A DNA stretch of 34,393 bases. Origin: a virus. The stretch lies in the IMG/VR virus record IMGVR_UViG_3300033141_005366, positions 1-34,393 of that record. One strand, written 5' to 3'. Shown here one piece after another: positions 1 through 6,355 of the stretch (the stretch's first letter is position 1; the number at the start of each line of letters is the position of its first letter). Position numbers and translations under genes: made by a program. The notes beneath the pieces are model-generated. The model made no database searches and was not told where the DNA came from. It saw only the letters and a list, made by a program, of their open reading frames with translations.

Positions 1-636
1 CCACTGCTTGAAGAAGAATGGTACTCCCCAGCGGAGACAGTGATCGCGTAGTGCCCTGACCCAATCCGCCTGAATCGGCCGCGCCCCCGGCCCCGACTCG
101 CCGCCCACAATGACCCAGTCGATACCCTCCAGATTCAGCACACGAATCGCGCCAATCAAAGGCTCCAACGACACGAACTTGATGTGGGCGTTCGTCCGTC
201 TCAGATCGTCGATGCGGAACACGTAATCAGAGTTCTCCACACTCACGCCCATCCACACGTTCGGCGGCCACGGCAATTTCGGGCTCAACTGCACCAAGCG
301 ATGCGAACGTTTCGTGAGGATTTGGAACTGGTGTTGGGACGCCTTGACCATCACATCGAAGACGTTCGATATGAACTCCGTGGGAACCCCTTTATGGAAC
401 AGGTCGCTCATAGAGTTCACGAACACCTTCTGTGGCCGCTTCCAGCGCAAAGGCATCCCAAGCGCCTGCTGGTGCAGCGTCAACTCGAATCCGTTGACAT
501 AGTTCGGCTGCCCCATCGCTTTCAGGCGCATCGACATCCGCTCCGCGTAACAGTGGTCACATCCAGGGCTGATCTTCGTACAGCCGGTAACCGGGTTCCA
601 TGTGGATTCGGTCCACTCTATTGTCGTTCTTCCCAT
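1..636 (-). CDS. DUF5131 / phage Gp37-Gp68 family protein (3' end cut by window)
   Basis: The frame is open from ATG at 636 to the left edge (212 codons, no stop), so the C-terminus is missing. AGGGGG sits five bases before the ATG. The N-terminus starts [18 protein letters not shown], followed at about residues 19-28 by three cysteines in a [14 protein letters not shown] cluster, the radical-SAM-like three-Cys motif of the Gp37/Gp68 family. Further on, [14 protein letters not shown] and a C-terminal PFFFKQW are the other family signatures. Members are common in phages and mobile elements and are often paired with TcmP-type partners. The biochemical role is not established. It is the last visible gene of the short minus-strand operon beginning with the DUF1580 gene. 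Family assignment is secure and function is not. Confidence 0.93.
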   Translation of the reverse strand, partial: MGRTTIEWTESTWNPVTGCTKISPGCDHCYAERMSMRLKAMGQPNYVNGFELTLHQQALGMPLRWKRPQKVFVNSMSDLFHKGVPTEFISNVFDVMVKASQHQFQILTKRSHRLVQLSPKLPWPPNVWMGVSVENSDYVFRIDDLRRTNAHIKFVSLEPLIGAIRVLNLEGIDWVIVGGESGPGARPIQADWVRALRDHCLRWGVPFFFKQW

Positions 637-662
637 CTCGGCCCCCTATTTTCCCTCTTCAT

Positions 663-1118
663 TCATTGCCATTTCTCCATCACGATAAGCCCGGATTTAG
701 TCCACCCGCAGCGCTGCCAGCCTGCGCACAGAAAGCAGTAGCCTGGATTCGCGCTTTCGATCTTGCGTGGATTCACATACGTGTACAGCCGTGCTGCCGG
801 CCATCGTGCCCGCGCCCATCGTTCTGCGTCAAGTATCAGCTCTGAAGAAAGCACCGGCGATTCGTTGCGAAAGACGGCGCAGCACAAGCCTTTCTGGTTA
901 TCCATCGAGCGGAACTTCCGCCAAATGAACAGAGCATCACATTGCGGGCGAATCAGCACGATGTATTCTCCAGGCCCCACGAATTTCTTGGGCCGACGGC
1001 CATCCCGATAATGGCGGCGTGAATAGTGCCGGTCGAAGATGGCCCTGGCACGCGGGTCGGCGTCCTTCACCTGGCACCAATGGGAGTCGATCAATCTCTT
1101 CGCATTTGCCTGCCGCAT
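663..1118 (-). CDS. GNAT-fold-like phage protein, possibly Mom-related
   Basis: This 151-residue protein has the pattern of a widespread phage family: QVKDADPRARAIFDRHYS near the N-terminus, FVGPGEYIVLI, a CAVFRNES core, SSELILDAERWARARWP, then TYVNPRKIESANPGYCF and AGWQRCGWTKSGL at the end. I associate that C-terminal arrangement with acetyltransferase-fold proteins, some annotated as related to the Mu Mom DNA-modification enzyme. The Mom link is tentative. The start is uncertain. ATG 1118 is chosen; it overlaps the upstream small gene by 28 bases, and an in-frame TTG at 1139 is also possible. It ends 26 bases before the DUF5131 ATG, so the two are probably co-transcribed. Confidence 0.75.
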   Translation of the reverse strand: MRQANAKRLIDSHWCQVKDADPRARAIFDRHYSRRHYRDGRRPKKFVGPGEYIVLIRPQCDALFIWRKFRSMDNQKGLCCAVFRNESPVLSSELILDAERWARARWPAARLYTYVNPRKIESANPGYCFLCAGWQRCGWTKSGLIVMEKWQ

Positions 1119-1285
1119 ATCAAGCACGGCCTGCCCCAATCGCCCGCGCGCACGGGGGCGACCGGTTCGAATTCACTGCACCGCTTGCAACGCGGCCTTA
1201 TCCGACCGCTGATTTCGCACTGCGGCCGCCCCTGGGCCGAAACCAGGTAGACACACCTTGCCCCCTTAATCGATGTTTTGTTCAT
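1091..1285 (-). CDS. small Cys-containing hypothetical protein
   Basis: A 64-residue protein with six cysteines arranged as spaced pairs (CVYLV...PQCE, RCKRC, CLIC), suggesting a small zinc-binding fold. Its ATG overlaps the stop of the DUF1580 gene by four bases (ATGA), so translation is probably coupled. It runs 28 bases into the next gene. I do not recognise a family. Its place in a tight operon between DUF1580 and the GNAT-like gene is the main reason to accept it as real. Confidence 0.6.
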   Translation of the reverse strand: MNKTSIKGARCVYLVSAQGRPQCEISGRIRPRCKRCSEFEPVAPVRAGDWGRPCLICGRQMRRD

Positions 1286-1587
1286 GGTCCGATCCCTGCT
1301 TCATCGAGTTTCCTGCACGCGACCGCGTGGCCCCTCGGTGGAGTTTTCCGCCGGGGGGATTTGCCATCCACCGCTTCGAAAAAGCGCTGGAGCGCTTCCA
1401 AGCTCGTGCATCGGCTTTTGCCGAAACGAAGCGTCTCCAGCTTGACCTTCTGCCCGTCGGCGCTTCGCAGCCCGCTCTTGGCCCAGTATTCCACCGTGGA
1501 CCGGCTCACGCGCCTGCCCTGGTTTTCCTCCAGCCAGTCGGCGATTTCCCTGATGCTCATCAGTCTGTCACGCCTGATGTCGATCAT
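1282..1587 (-). CDS. DUF1580 family protein (planctomycete HTH-like)
   Basis: A 101-residue protein opening MIDIRRDRLMSIREIADWL, then a segment on substrate selection (SRSTVEYWAKSGLRS), VKLETLRFGKSRCTS and LEALQRFFEAVD. This is the DUF1580 layout, a family I know mainly from Planctomycetota. It resembles an excisionase-type or MerR-like winged helix (residues about 10-75) that could bind DNA. GAGGCGG lies seven bases before ATG 1587. It heads the leftward operon and diverges from the XRE repressor gene, the usual position for a Cro-like or excisionase-like regulator. The exact role is inferred from position only. A hairpin followed by nine T residues lies immediately upstream on its own strand. 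Confidence 0.85.
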   Translation of the reverse strand: MIDIRRDRLMSIREIADWLEENQGRRVSRSTVEYWAKSGLRSADGQKVKLETLRFGKSRCTSLEALQRFFEAVDGKSPRRKTPPRGHAVACRKLDEAGIGP

Positions 1588-1604
1588 CGATTTTCCGCCT
1601 CACG

Positions 1605-1644
1605 AAAAAAAAAGCCCGCCTCACCCAACAACTGTGTTGGGTGA
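1605..1644 (-). terminator. perfect 10-bp inverted repeat followed by T9 upstream of DUF1580
   Basis: On the minus strand TCACCCAACA (1644-1635) and TGTTGGGTGA (1630-1621) form a perfect 10-bp stem with a 4-nt loop. Seven bases (GGCGGGC) separate it from nine consecutive T (1613-1605). It could be an intrinsic terminator or attenuator ahead of the DUF1580 operon. The same palindrome is 15 bp from the -35 box of the plus-strand promoter at 1660, so it could equally be a repressor operator. The spacer between stem and T-run is longer than in an ideal terminator. Confidence 0.55.
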
Positions 1645-1659
1645 ACCGAGCAATCTTCC

Positions 1660-1688
1660 TTGACACCGAACCATTCATATGCTATAAT
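1660..1688 (+). promoter_or_regulatory. consensus sigma70-type promoter, rightward
   Basis: TTGACA at 1660-1665, a 17-bp spacer and TATAAT at 1683-1688: both hexamers match the consensus exactly. It is the only such plus-strand promoter found and points at the XRE repressor gene 200 bp away, with an intrinsic terminator in between. It is therefore either the repressor-maintenance promoter with an attenuated leader, or the promoter of a short RNA. Confidence 0.85.
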
Positions 1689-1694
1689 TCGCTG

Positions 1695-1780
1695 TGCGCG
1701 GAACGGCCGCAGGCCGGTCCGTGTGTCCTGCGGAACGGATGCGTACCCTGGCAACGGATGGCGTTCGTTCCGCTTTTTTT
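1695..1780 (+). ncRNA. putative small RNA with intrinsic terminator
   Basis: Transcription from the 1660 promoter should begin near 1695. The first segment can fold around CGGCC-gca-GGCCG (about 1704-1716), flanked by CGG/CCG pairing. A second hairpin pairs GCGGAACG (1730-1737) with CGTTCCGC (1766-1773), extended by further pairs inside, and runs straight into seven T (1774-1780). The promoter-to-terminator unit is about 86 nt and has no convincing open frame. It could be a free regulatory RNA or the attenuated leader of the repressor gene. Confidence 0.6.
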
Positions 1781-1827
1781 GGGTCGGGGGCAGCGACAGG
1801 CCGGGCATCAAGCTGTGTCGGTTAGTT

Positions 1828-1868
1828 GCAGGAAAGGAAGCCTGCCGCTGCCCTCCGGATTATTCCGG
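1828..1868 (+). promoter_or_regulatory. two short inverted repeats in the repressor leader
   Basis: Between the terminator and the XRE start are GCAGG/CCTGC (8-nt loop, about 1828-1845) and CCGGA-TTAT-TCCGG (1855-1868). Either could be an operator half-site pair or a leader hairpin. The rest of 1781-1889 shows no promoter, and no clear Shine-Dalgarno precedes the ATG at 1890. Confidence 0.35.
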
Positions 1869-1889
1869 TGATAGAGCCGATTTTATCGT

Positions 1890-2363
1890 ATGCCGCCGCG
1901 TAAGTCAAGCGAAAAAACGGCAAATTCCGGAAAATTTTTTTCCATCGATTTCGGCGCCCGCCTGGCCGAGACCCGTATCCGCATGTCTCGCACGCAGGCG
2001 GATATTGCCGGGGCTCTTGGCCTGGCCGTAAGCACCTACGCTGATTTGGAAGCCGGCAAGCGAGTCCCCGGACTCGAACGCTTGTCCCAGATTGCCGAAG
2101 TGCTTCAAACCACGCCGGGTTACTTGATCACGGGGCTCCCCACCCCCGACCTTCCCATGCAACCTGATTCGACAGCCGAAACCGAAACCCCCTATGGAAA
2201 CGAGCGCGATTTGCCGGCGATTGACGTGCTCTACCGGATTTTCCAGGAGGTTTGCCGCGAGCGCGACGAGCTTCGCGAGGGCGCCATCGAGCTGAGCCGT
2301 TGCATCGGCCGGCTGAAAATGCAAGCGAGCGCCCATCGAAATCGGCTGCGCGGCGGGGAATGA
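1890..2363 (+). CDS. XRE-family transcriptional regulator, probable lysogeny repressor
   Basis: A 157-residue protein. After a basic lead, residues about 21-78 form a helix-turn-helix domain of the lambda-repressor/XRE class: FGARLAETRIRMSRTQADI, then GLAVSTYADLEAGKRVPG and LSQIAEVLQTTPGYLITG. The C-terminal part (residues about 105-150) is predicted helical (DVLYRIFQEVCRERDELREG) and may oligomerise. No Ser-Lys self-cleaving peptidase is visible, so LexA-type RecA induction is not supported. It is the only plus-strand gene, diverges from the DUF1580 operon and converges with the integrase, the layout of an immunity region. No strong Shine-Dalgarno precedes the ATG. Repressor function is inferred from domain and position. 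Confidence 0.88.
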   Translation: MPPRKSSEKTANSGKFFSIDFGARLAETRIRMSRTQADIAGALGLAVSTYADLEAGKRVPGLERLSQIAEVLQTTPGYLITGLPTPDLPMQPDSTAETETPYGNERDLPAIDVLYRIFQEVCRERDELREGAIELSRCIGRLKMQASAHRNRLRGGE

Positions 2364-2368
2364 ATCGA

Positions 2369-3517
2369 TCATCCGAGCCGTTTGACCACTTCGCGGACCG
2401 CAGCCCGGTCGATTTCGGCATAAACCTCGCTGACTGCCATCGAGCGATGGCCGAGGAGAATCCTCGCCGCTTCCAGCCCTGCCTCTCTGCGTATCCGTGT
2501 GGCGAACGCGTGCCTCAATTGGTGCGGATGCCACCTTTCAATGCCCGCCTTCCGGCATCCCCTGGCGATCGCCTGCTCGTAGCTTTGCATCGAATAGCAG
2601 TCCGCCAGGTTCCGCGGCGTGGCTGATTCCCTTTTCCGAGATTGCCCCCGCCGAGAGATGGGCGTCTTCCGATTCCTGCGGCGCTCGGCGTTGAGCTCCG
2701 CCACCGCTTCGGCCGGCGAGAACAGATACTTCTGGACCTCAGCCCGAAGCCACGGCCGAAGCACCTCCTGGGCCCGCGGCCCCAGCTCGATGATACGCTC
2801 ATGCCCGAAACGTTCCGTCTTGTGCCGATAAGGCCGATACAACCATATCTCGCCGGTCACGTCGATATCGCAGCCCCTCATGATGCGGACTTCGCCCGGC
2901 CGCATGCCGGTCAGCCATTGCAATTGGACCATGGCCCACACCTGCGGCCTGACGTATGGTTCTATCGCTCGCATATCAGCCTCGGATACCGGACCGACCG
3001 GTTCGGATTCGCTCGCCCCTTCTTCCCCCCGCCGCAGACCGGGAACGCTTCGAAGCGCCTCGTACGTGGCCGGCGGAACGAGCTCGTTAGCTACGGCCCA
3101 CTTGAACATTCGCTTGATGCGCTCCACGTGTCGATTGATGGAGGTTCGCACCCAACCTCGTTCGATCATCTTTCGGCGGACGGCCTTCAGCGCGAGCGGA
3201 CCGAATTCCTCGGCGGGAATATCCTGGTAAAGCCGGCGGACCTCCCCCAGCGCCTTCTTGATCGTCCGCGCTTCATCCCGAGAATAGTATCCTTCCGCCC
3301 ATTCCCAGTATTGCGCGAGCAGCATCGCAATAGTGAATCTTTCGCCCGAGGCGAACCGCCGCCCGTTCGCAAGCCATTCAGCGATCACGCGATCATAGCG
3401 AATTCGCGACGCGGGTGTTCCGTATTTTCCGAGATAGATATCCTTGCCGTCTATCCGCACGACGGCCTGGCCGGAAGCTTTATGCAGGCAATAGGCAGGA
3501 AGGCGTTCTCGAGCCAT
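2369..3517 (-). CDS. int: tyrosine recombinase (phage integrase)
   Basis: A 382-residue recombinase. The N-terminal arm reads YCLHKASGQAVVRIDGK with GKYGTPASRIRYDRVIAEWL, a style I associate with planctomycete integrases. The SAM-like core-binding part follows (about 60-160). All catalytic positions are visible: R206 in TGMRPGEV, K233 in HKTE, H332 and R335 in HPHQLRHAFATR, H357 in LLGHRS, and nucleophile Y366 in EVYAEID. It would integrate and excise the phage at the tRNA-Asn core 90 bp upstream of its start. It converges with the repressor, only five bases separating the stops. A 17-bp perfect palindrome lies 12 bp before the ATG and may control it. Confidence 0.96.
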   Translation of the reverse strand: MARERLPAYCLHKASGQAVVRIDGKDIYLGKYGTPASRIRYDRVIAEWLANGRRFASGERFTIAMLLAQYWEWAEGYYSRDEARTIKKALGEVRRLYQDIPAEEFGPLALKAVRRKMIERGWVRTSINRHVERIKRMFKWAVANELVPPATYEALRSVPGLRRGEEGASESEPVGPVSEADMRAIEPYVRPQVWAMVQLQWLTGMRPGEVRIMRGCDIDVTGEIWLYRPYRHKTERFGHERIIELGPRAQEVLRPWLRAEVQKYLFSPAEAVAELNAERRRNRKTPISRRGQSRKRESATPRNLADCYSMQSYEQAIARGCRKAGIERWHPHQLRHAFATRIRREAGLEAARILLGHRSMAVSEVYAEIDRAAVREVVKRLG

Positions 3518-3528
3518 CAGGCCTCCTT

Positions 3529-3545
3529 CTCCGTAGACTACGGAG
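3529..3545. repeat. 17-bp perfect palindrome upstream of int
   Basis: CTCCGTAG-A-CTACGGAG: two 8-bp arms around one base, 12 bp before the integrase start. The inner 15 bp recur, with the central base changed, at 3793-3807 on the other side of the tRNA core. It is a likely binding site for a dimeric protein (regulator, excisionase or integrase arm). Confidence 0.75.
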
Positions 3546-3606
3546 GCGTATCGACACAGCTCGAAAATCGCCCGTTGAAGAAACCGTTATCGGCTTTGCG
3601 AAATCC

Positions 3607-3656
3607 TGGCTCCCCGGGCTGGATTCGAACCAGCAACCTAGTGGTTAACAGCCACT
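3607..3656 (-). other. attP core: 3' half of tRNA-Asn(GTT)
   Basis: Read on the minus strand this is a tRNA from the anticodon arm to its 3' end. There is a 5-bp anticodon stem AGTGG/CCACT with loop CTGTTAA (anticodon GTT), a 5-nt variable loop, a T-stem GCTGG/CCAGC with loop TTCGAAT, the acceptor 3' strand CCGGGGA, discriminator G and encoded CCA. The 5' half (D-arm, acceptor 5' strand) is absent, so it is not a working tRNA. A phage-borne 3' tRNA segment beside an integrase is the classic attP identity core, which restores the host gene on integration. The attB is therefore predicted to be a tRNA-Asn gene. The flanks (3518-3606, 3657-3800) are AT-richer and hold no gene. Confidence 0.9.
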
Positions 3657-3792
3657 TTTTCGCTCTTGGGCGATTTTTCGAGATGTGCACACAGTTCCGA
3701 GGTTTTTTTGAATCGGCGTTCAGGTCAGACCGGGCAAAATCCCGTAAATTCGTACAAATTTTGCTCAGTATTTGCAGCCCTGCCGCTGCTCC

Positions 3793-3807
3793 TCCGTAGT
3801 CTACGGA
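3793..3807. repeat. 15-bp palindrome, second copy flanking attP
   Basis: TCCGTAG-T-CTACGGA, the same 7-bp arms as the palindrome at 3529-3545. Centre-to-centre distance is 263 bp, with the tRNA-Asn core between. It overlaps the stop of the small membrane-protein gene at 3801. Confidence 0.75.
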
Positions 3808-3977
3808 ATCCACTGCGAGCGAGCATATGCCCATAACAGGCGCACGGCGAGAGACAATATCAACGTGTAGAGGGTCATTCCCAGGCAGATACCAACGCCG
3901 ATCGAGACGAGGAGCGTCCGCTCATTGAACATGATTTCGAGACGTTGGACCGGGTCTTTCACTTTGGTTCCGTTCAT
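3801..3977 (-). CDS. 58-aa single-pass membrane protein
   Basis: The start is ATG 3977, which overlaps the stop of the upstream HTH gene by four bases (ATGA) and has GAAAGGA eight bases before it. Residues about 22-50 (LLVSIGVGICLGMTLYTLI and following) form a strong hydrophobic helix, with a short charged N-terminus (KVKDPVQRLE) and an aromatic tail (LLWAYARSQWIP). No family is recognised. Its location next to attP would suit a lysogenic-conversion or superinfection-exclusion protein, or a small holin. That is conjecture. Confidence 0.65.
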   Translation of the reverse strand: MNGTKVKDPVQRLEIMFNERTLLVSIGVGICLGMTLYTLILSLAVRLLWAYARSQWIP

Positions 3978-4207
3978 CGCTGTTTTCCTTTCAGTGCCCG
4001 CCGGACGGTGGCGGGCTTCAGGTCGTAATACTCCGCCCACTTCCGGATGATGCGGATGGGCGGCTCCCAGTTTCGCTTGCCGGACGGACCCCGACCGATT
4101 TCATGCCTGTATACGGTAGTCGGGTGCAGGCCGATTTCCGCCGCGACCTCTTCGATGGTGAGGCCGCGCCGAAGTCGATTCCGGCGAAGTATGTTCCCCT
4201 TGGTCAT
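3974..4207 (-). CDS. small helix-turn-helix DNA-binding protein
   Basis: A 77-residue protein made almost entirely of an HTH: NRLRRGLTIEEVAAEIGLHP then TTVYRHEIGRGPSGKR, followed by a helical tail (IRIIRKWAEYYDLKPATVRR). It resembles XRE or Cro-type regulators and is basic throughout. ATGA overlaps on both sides link it to the MgsA-like gene upstream and the membrane protein downstream. It is the DNA-binding protein nearest attP on this side, a good candidate for the recombination directionality factor or a Cro-like regulator, and the palindromes at 3529 and 3793 are possible targets. Role inferred. Confidence 0.82.
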   Translation of the reverse strand: MTKGNILRRNRLRRGLTIEEVAAEIGLHPTTVYRHEIGRGPSGKRNWEPPIRIIRKWAEYYDLKPATVRRALKGKQR

Positions 4208-4779
4208 ATGTCTCCTTTCAACAATGGATGTTTTTCTTTTTCCTCCAGCCGCCAGAACCGGTATGCATCCTCCTCGTATCGATCCTCTTGTGCAGGTGCA
4301 GGGACAAGCCGGCTCGCTTCGGCCCGGAAATGCTCCAGCCCCCGCCCCATCTTCTTGCCCCGGCAGGTGTGCTTATCCAGTGCCTCGTCGGGGATGGGAA
4401 GCCGCTCGCTGCGATGTTTCAGTCGAACCGCCGCCTGGAAATGATCGCCCTCGCGCGACTTCGGCGACCTGCACAACGCCCGGATGGCGTTACCGATGGC
4501 GATCCGCCATTCGGGTTTCTTCAGCTTATACCACCGTCGGGCCTGTTCCATTGTCAGGGCCGTATAGGTGACCGTGTAAATGTCGGCCAGGCCGATATCT
4601 TCCTGGGAAATGACTTCGAGCCTGCTCGCGGCCCAGGAGAACAGGCCGGAGCCGGCGAGCTCTTCGAACCAGTACATCGCCGCGACCTCCTGGCCGCGGC
4701 GTACTGCTTTCTGCAAGGCAGACACGACTTCATAGGTATCGTACCCCTTTGTCGTATTGCGTCTTGGCCCATGGGGCAT
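4204..4779 (-). CDS. MgsA/RarA C-terminal-domain-like protein
   Basis: A 191-residue protein whose core (residues about 14-100) matches the C-terminal domain of the MgsA/RarA AAA+ family: YEVVSALQKAVRRGQEVAAM, YWFEELAGSG, RRLEV-type SRLEVISQEDIGLAD, then LCRSPKSREGDHF. In full-length RarA this helical part follows the ATPase and mediates tetramerisation at stalled forks. Here there is no Walker A or B motif, so it is a free-standing domain, a form seen in phages. GGAGATTG precedes the ATG, and the stop overlaps the HTH start. It could interfere with or borrow host RarA. That is inference. Confidence 0.8.
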   Translation of the reverse strand: MPHGPRRNTTKGYDTYEVVSALQKAVRRGQEVAAMYWFEELAGSGLFSWAASRLEVISQEDIGLADIYTVTYTALTMEQARRWYKLKKPEWRIAIGNAIRALCRSPKSREGDHFQAAVRLKHRSERLPIPDEALDKHTCRGKKMGRGLEHFRAEASRLVPAPAQEDRYEEDAYRFWRLEEKEKHPLLKGDI

Positions 4780-4780
4780 T

Positions 4781-5029
4781 TCAATCTCCTTTGCGCTCTT
4801 CGGCGGCCTTGTTCATTTCGGTTATGACATCCTGCGTGGACAGATTTTCGCCATAGCGCTGCATCAGTTCGCGGACGATTGATCGCCATGCATCCCCGCG
4901 ATCTTCCGGTTCGCAGCGACCGTATCGTGCCGCGTACACGGCACTTGCCGCAAAGGAAGCCCCTATCAATGCGCCCTGGTTTTCCTTGAACAATCTGCGA
5001 AAGTGGTTCTCGTCTCTTATTTGTCTCAT
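4781..5029 (-). CDS. 82-aa hypothetical protein downstream of element copy A
   Basis: A mostly helical, soluble 82-residue protein (RQIRDENHFRRLFKENQG, a small Ala-rich stretch, then VRELMQRYGENLSTQDV and EERKGD at the end). No family recognised. It sits between element copy A (5051-5095) and the MgsA-like gene, with one base between its stop and the next ATG. Only a weak AGGA directly abuts the start, so initiation may depend on upstream structure or coupling. Confidence 0.7.
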   Translation of the reverse strand: MRQIRDENHFRRLFKENQGALIGASFAASAVYAARYGRCEPEDRGDAWRSIVRELMQRYGENLSTQDVITEMNKAAEERKGD

Positions 5030-5050
5030 TTCCTATTTGTCCCATATGCA

Positions 5051-5095
5051 GCCCGCTGGAGCCCCGGTAGCGGGCAGTTAAGGCGCCGGGGCGCC
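5051..5095 (-). repeat. gene-boundary element, copy A
   Basis: A 45-bp element between the 5104 stop and the 5029 start. On the minus strand helix S2 pairs GCCCGCT (5075-5069) with AGCGGGC (5057-5051). Its loop contains CCGGGG (5067-5062), which is complementary to CCCCGG (5091-5086) in an upstream GGCG...CGCC hairpin loop. It differs from copy B at a single position, where A has a U-A pair and B has U-G. Confidence 0.85.
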
Positions 5096-5103
5096 ATGCG
5101 ACC

Positions 5104-5430
5104 TTACGCATCATTGTACCCATCTGTCATGGCTTCATAACAGAGCCCGCAGATATCGAGGCCGTCATCATCGGCTTCAGTCAGGAACTGCCCACATCGC
5201 CTGCAAGTGGACGGCCCTTCCGTCCACGCATAGATTTCACGAGTGGCACCGGTGGGAATCGCCTCGGCTGGCAATTCCCACAATTTTGTTTTCACTCCAT
5301 GGACATCACGCAGGTGCATGCGAATGCCCTGCGCATTCGTCCCCACCGCGTTGGTCTTGCTCTGTACGCCGTCGTAGCGGTCGCACAGAGCGCACCGATA
5401 CATTTTTTCCTGTTTCTTGACCCTATACAT
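5104..5430 (-). CDS. two-zinc-finger protein
   Basis: A 108-residue protein with two metal-binding clusters. Residues about 13-45 form a C2H2-like finger (CALC then, after about 25 residues, HLRDVHG). Residues about 76-97 form a four-Cys ribbon (CRRCGQFL ... CGLCYEA). The linker contains an aromatic patch (KLWELPAEAIP). This suggests a small nucleic-acid-binding or adaptor protein. GGGAGAG lies six bases before ATG 5430, and element copy B lies just upstream. No exact family recognised. Confidence 0.78.
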   Translation of the reverse strand: MYRVKKQEKMYRCALCDRYDGVQSKTNAVGTNAQGIRMHLRDVHGVKTKLWELPAEAIPTGATREIYAWTEGPSTCRRCGQFLTEADDDGLDICGLCYEAMTDGYNDA

Positions 5431-5448
5431 ATCATTCTCTCCCGTGTC

Positions 5449-5493
5449 GCCCGCCGGAGCCCCGGTAGCGGGCAGTTAAGGCGCCGGGGCGCC
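5449..5493 (-). repeat. gene-boundary element, copy B
   Basis: 44 of 45 bases match copy A. S2 is GCCCGCT (5473-5467) with GGCGGGC (5455-5449), one U-G wobble. The S1 loop pairing CCCCGG/CCGGGG is intact. It starts three bases after the 5497 stop and ends 18 bases before the 5430 start, just before its Shine-Dalgarno. Confidence 0.85.
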
Positions 5494-5496
5494 GCA

Positions 5497-5934
5497 TCAA
5501 TCATGGTTTTGCCGTTGATTGGCCGCGGCTCGCTGTTCCTGTAACCTGCGCAACTCGGCCCTCAATTGTGTGTTCTCCCGCTTCAACCTGGCGTTTGTTT
5601 CGCCTTGTTTCGACGCGATTTTTTTCCACCTGGCGACCTCTGCGCTCTCCCTTCTGGACTCTGTCCGTTCCAGATGCCTCATTGCGAACTCGAAGACCCT
5701 GCGCCGCTGAATCGCGCCGTATGCGGCCTGCCAGCGTCGATTCATCTCGCGGTTTGTTTGTCTCAACCTCGCAATCTCATGGCAGCAGAGGCGGTGCCGT
5801 TCCTCGCATTCCGGGCACAAGGTCATATGACATCTGGGACAGATACGCCTACTACCTGAATCCATGAGTCCTGCACCGCATAGCTCGCATGTAGGACCTG
5901 TCATCTGCACTGCATGCTCCTGTCTGTCTGACAT
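5497..5934 (-). CDS. zinc-ribbon plus coiled-coil protein
   Basis: A 145-residue protein. The N-terminal third has dense CxxC and CxxH pairs (CELCGAG, CPRCHMTLCPECEERHRLCC), consistent with a zinc ribbon or B-box-like double zinc site. Residues about 55-145 form a long charged coiled coil (EIARLRQTNREMNRRW, ARLKRENTQLRAELRRLQEQ) ending in Asn/Gln-rich sequence. It is probably an oligomeric adaptor. AGGAGACTGAGTA precedes the ATG. No defined function. Confidence 0.78.
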   Translation of the reverse strand: MSDRQEHAVQMTGPTCELCGAGLMDSGSRRICPRCHMTLCPECEERHRLCCHEIARLRQTNREMNRRWQAAYGAIQRRRVFEFAMRHLERTESRRESAEVARWKKIASKQGETNARLKRENTQLRAELRRLQEQRAAANQRQNHD

Positions 5935-5976
5935 TACTCAGTCTCCTGCCCTCTAACCAACAGTACCATCGTTTCC

Positions 5977-6294
5977 TCAGCGGAGGCCTGGTGATGGGCA
6001 ATCTGCGTCCCGGGCCGCTTCGCCGTCGCTTCCTGCCTCCGGCATCCATTGCGCAACGTAGGTGCTGCTCAGTGTTAGTGCTCCGCCAGACACGCGCGAA
6101 CCGAACTGCACGTGCCACGTATCCCCCCCTGGTATACGATTCCGGATCGGCACGGAATCATAATCAGGGTGAAGATCCCGCCGCGCCATGTCGAGCGCGG
6201 CGTCCATGTTCGCTGCTTCGTAGCGGCGTTCCTGGATTTCGCCGACCTTCCAGATGGTCAGCGTGCCGGGCATATCCTGATCTCGCTTATCCAT
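5977..6294 (-). CDS. hypothetical protein downstream of element copy C
   Basis: A 105-residue protein. The N-terminal half looks like a short beta-alpha unit (GTLTIWKVGEIQERRYEAAN, then MDAALDMARRDLHPDYDSVP). The central part is beta-rich (DTWHVQFGSRVSGGALTLSS). No family recognised. AGGAG lies six bases before ATG 6294. Its only visible upstream sequences are element copy C and an intrinsic terminator, with no promoter. Confidence 0.72.
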   Translation of the reverse strand: MDKRDQDMPGTLTIWKVGEIQERRYEAANMDAALDMARRDLHPDYDSVPIRNRIPGGDTWHVQFGSRVSGGALTLSSTYVAQWMPEAGSDGEAARDADCPSPGLR

Positions 6295-6311
6295 TTCTGT
6301 CTCCTATATCC

Positions 6312-6355
6312 GCCCGCCGGACCCCCGGACGGCGGGCAGCCTGGCGCCGGGGCGC
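6312..6355 (-). repeat. gene-boundary element, copy C
   Basis: A 44-bp copy. S2 is an 8-bp perfect helix, GCCCGCCG (6337-6330) with CGGCGGGC (6319-6312), where copy A has a T-A pair instead of C-G. S1 is CCCCGG/CCGGGG. It lies immediately after the terminator at 6356-6389 and 17 bases before the 6294 start. Confidence 0.82.

Noticed and set aside
1584-1811. Minus-strand 75-codon frame across the immunity intergenic region
   Set aside because: It covers the plus-strand promoter, the terminator and a palindrome, lacks a ribosome site and has no protein-like pattern.
3607-3656. Functional tRNA-Asn gene
   Set aside because: Only the 3' half is present. No D-arm or 5' acceptor strand precedes it on the minus strand, so it is an attachment core.
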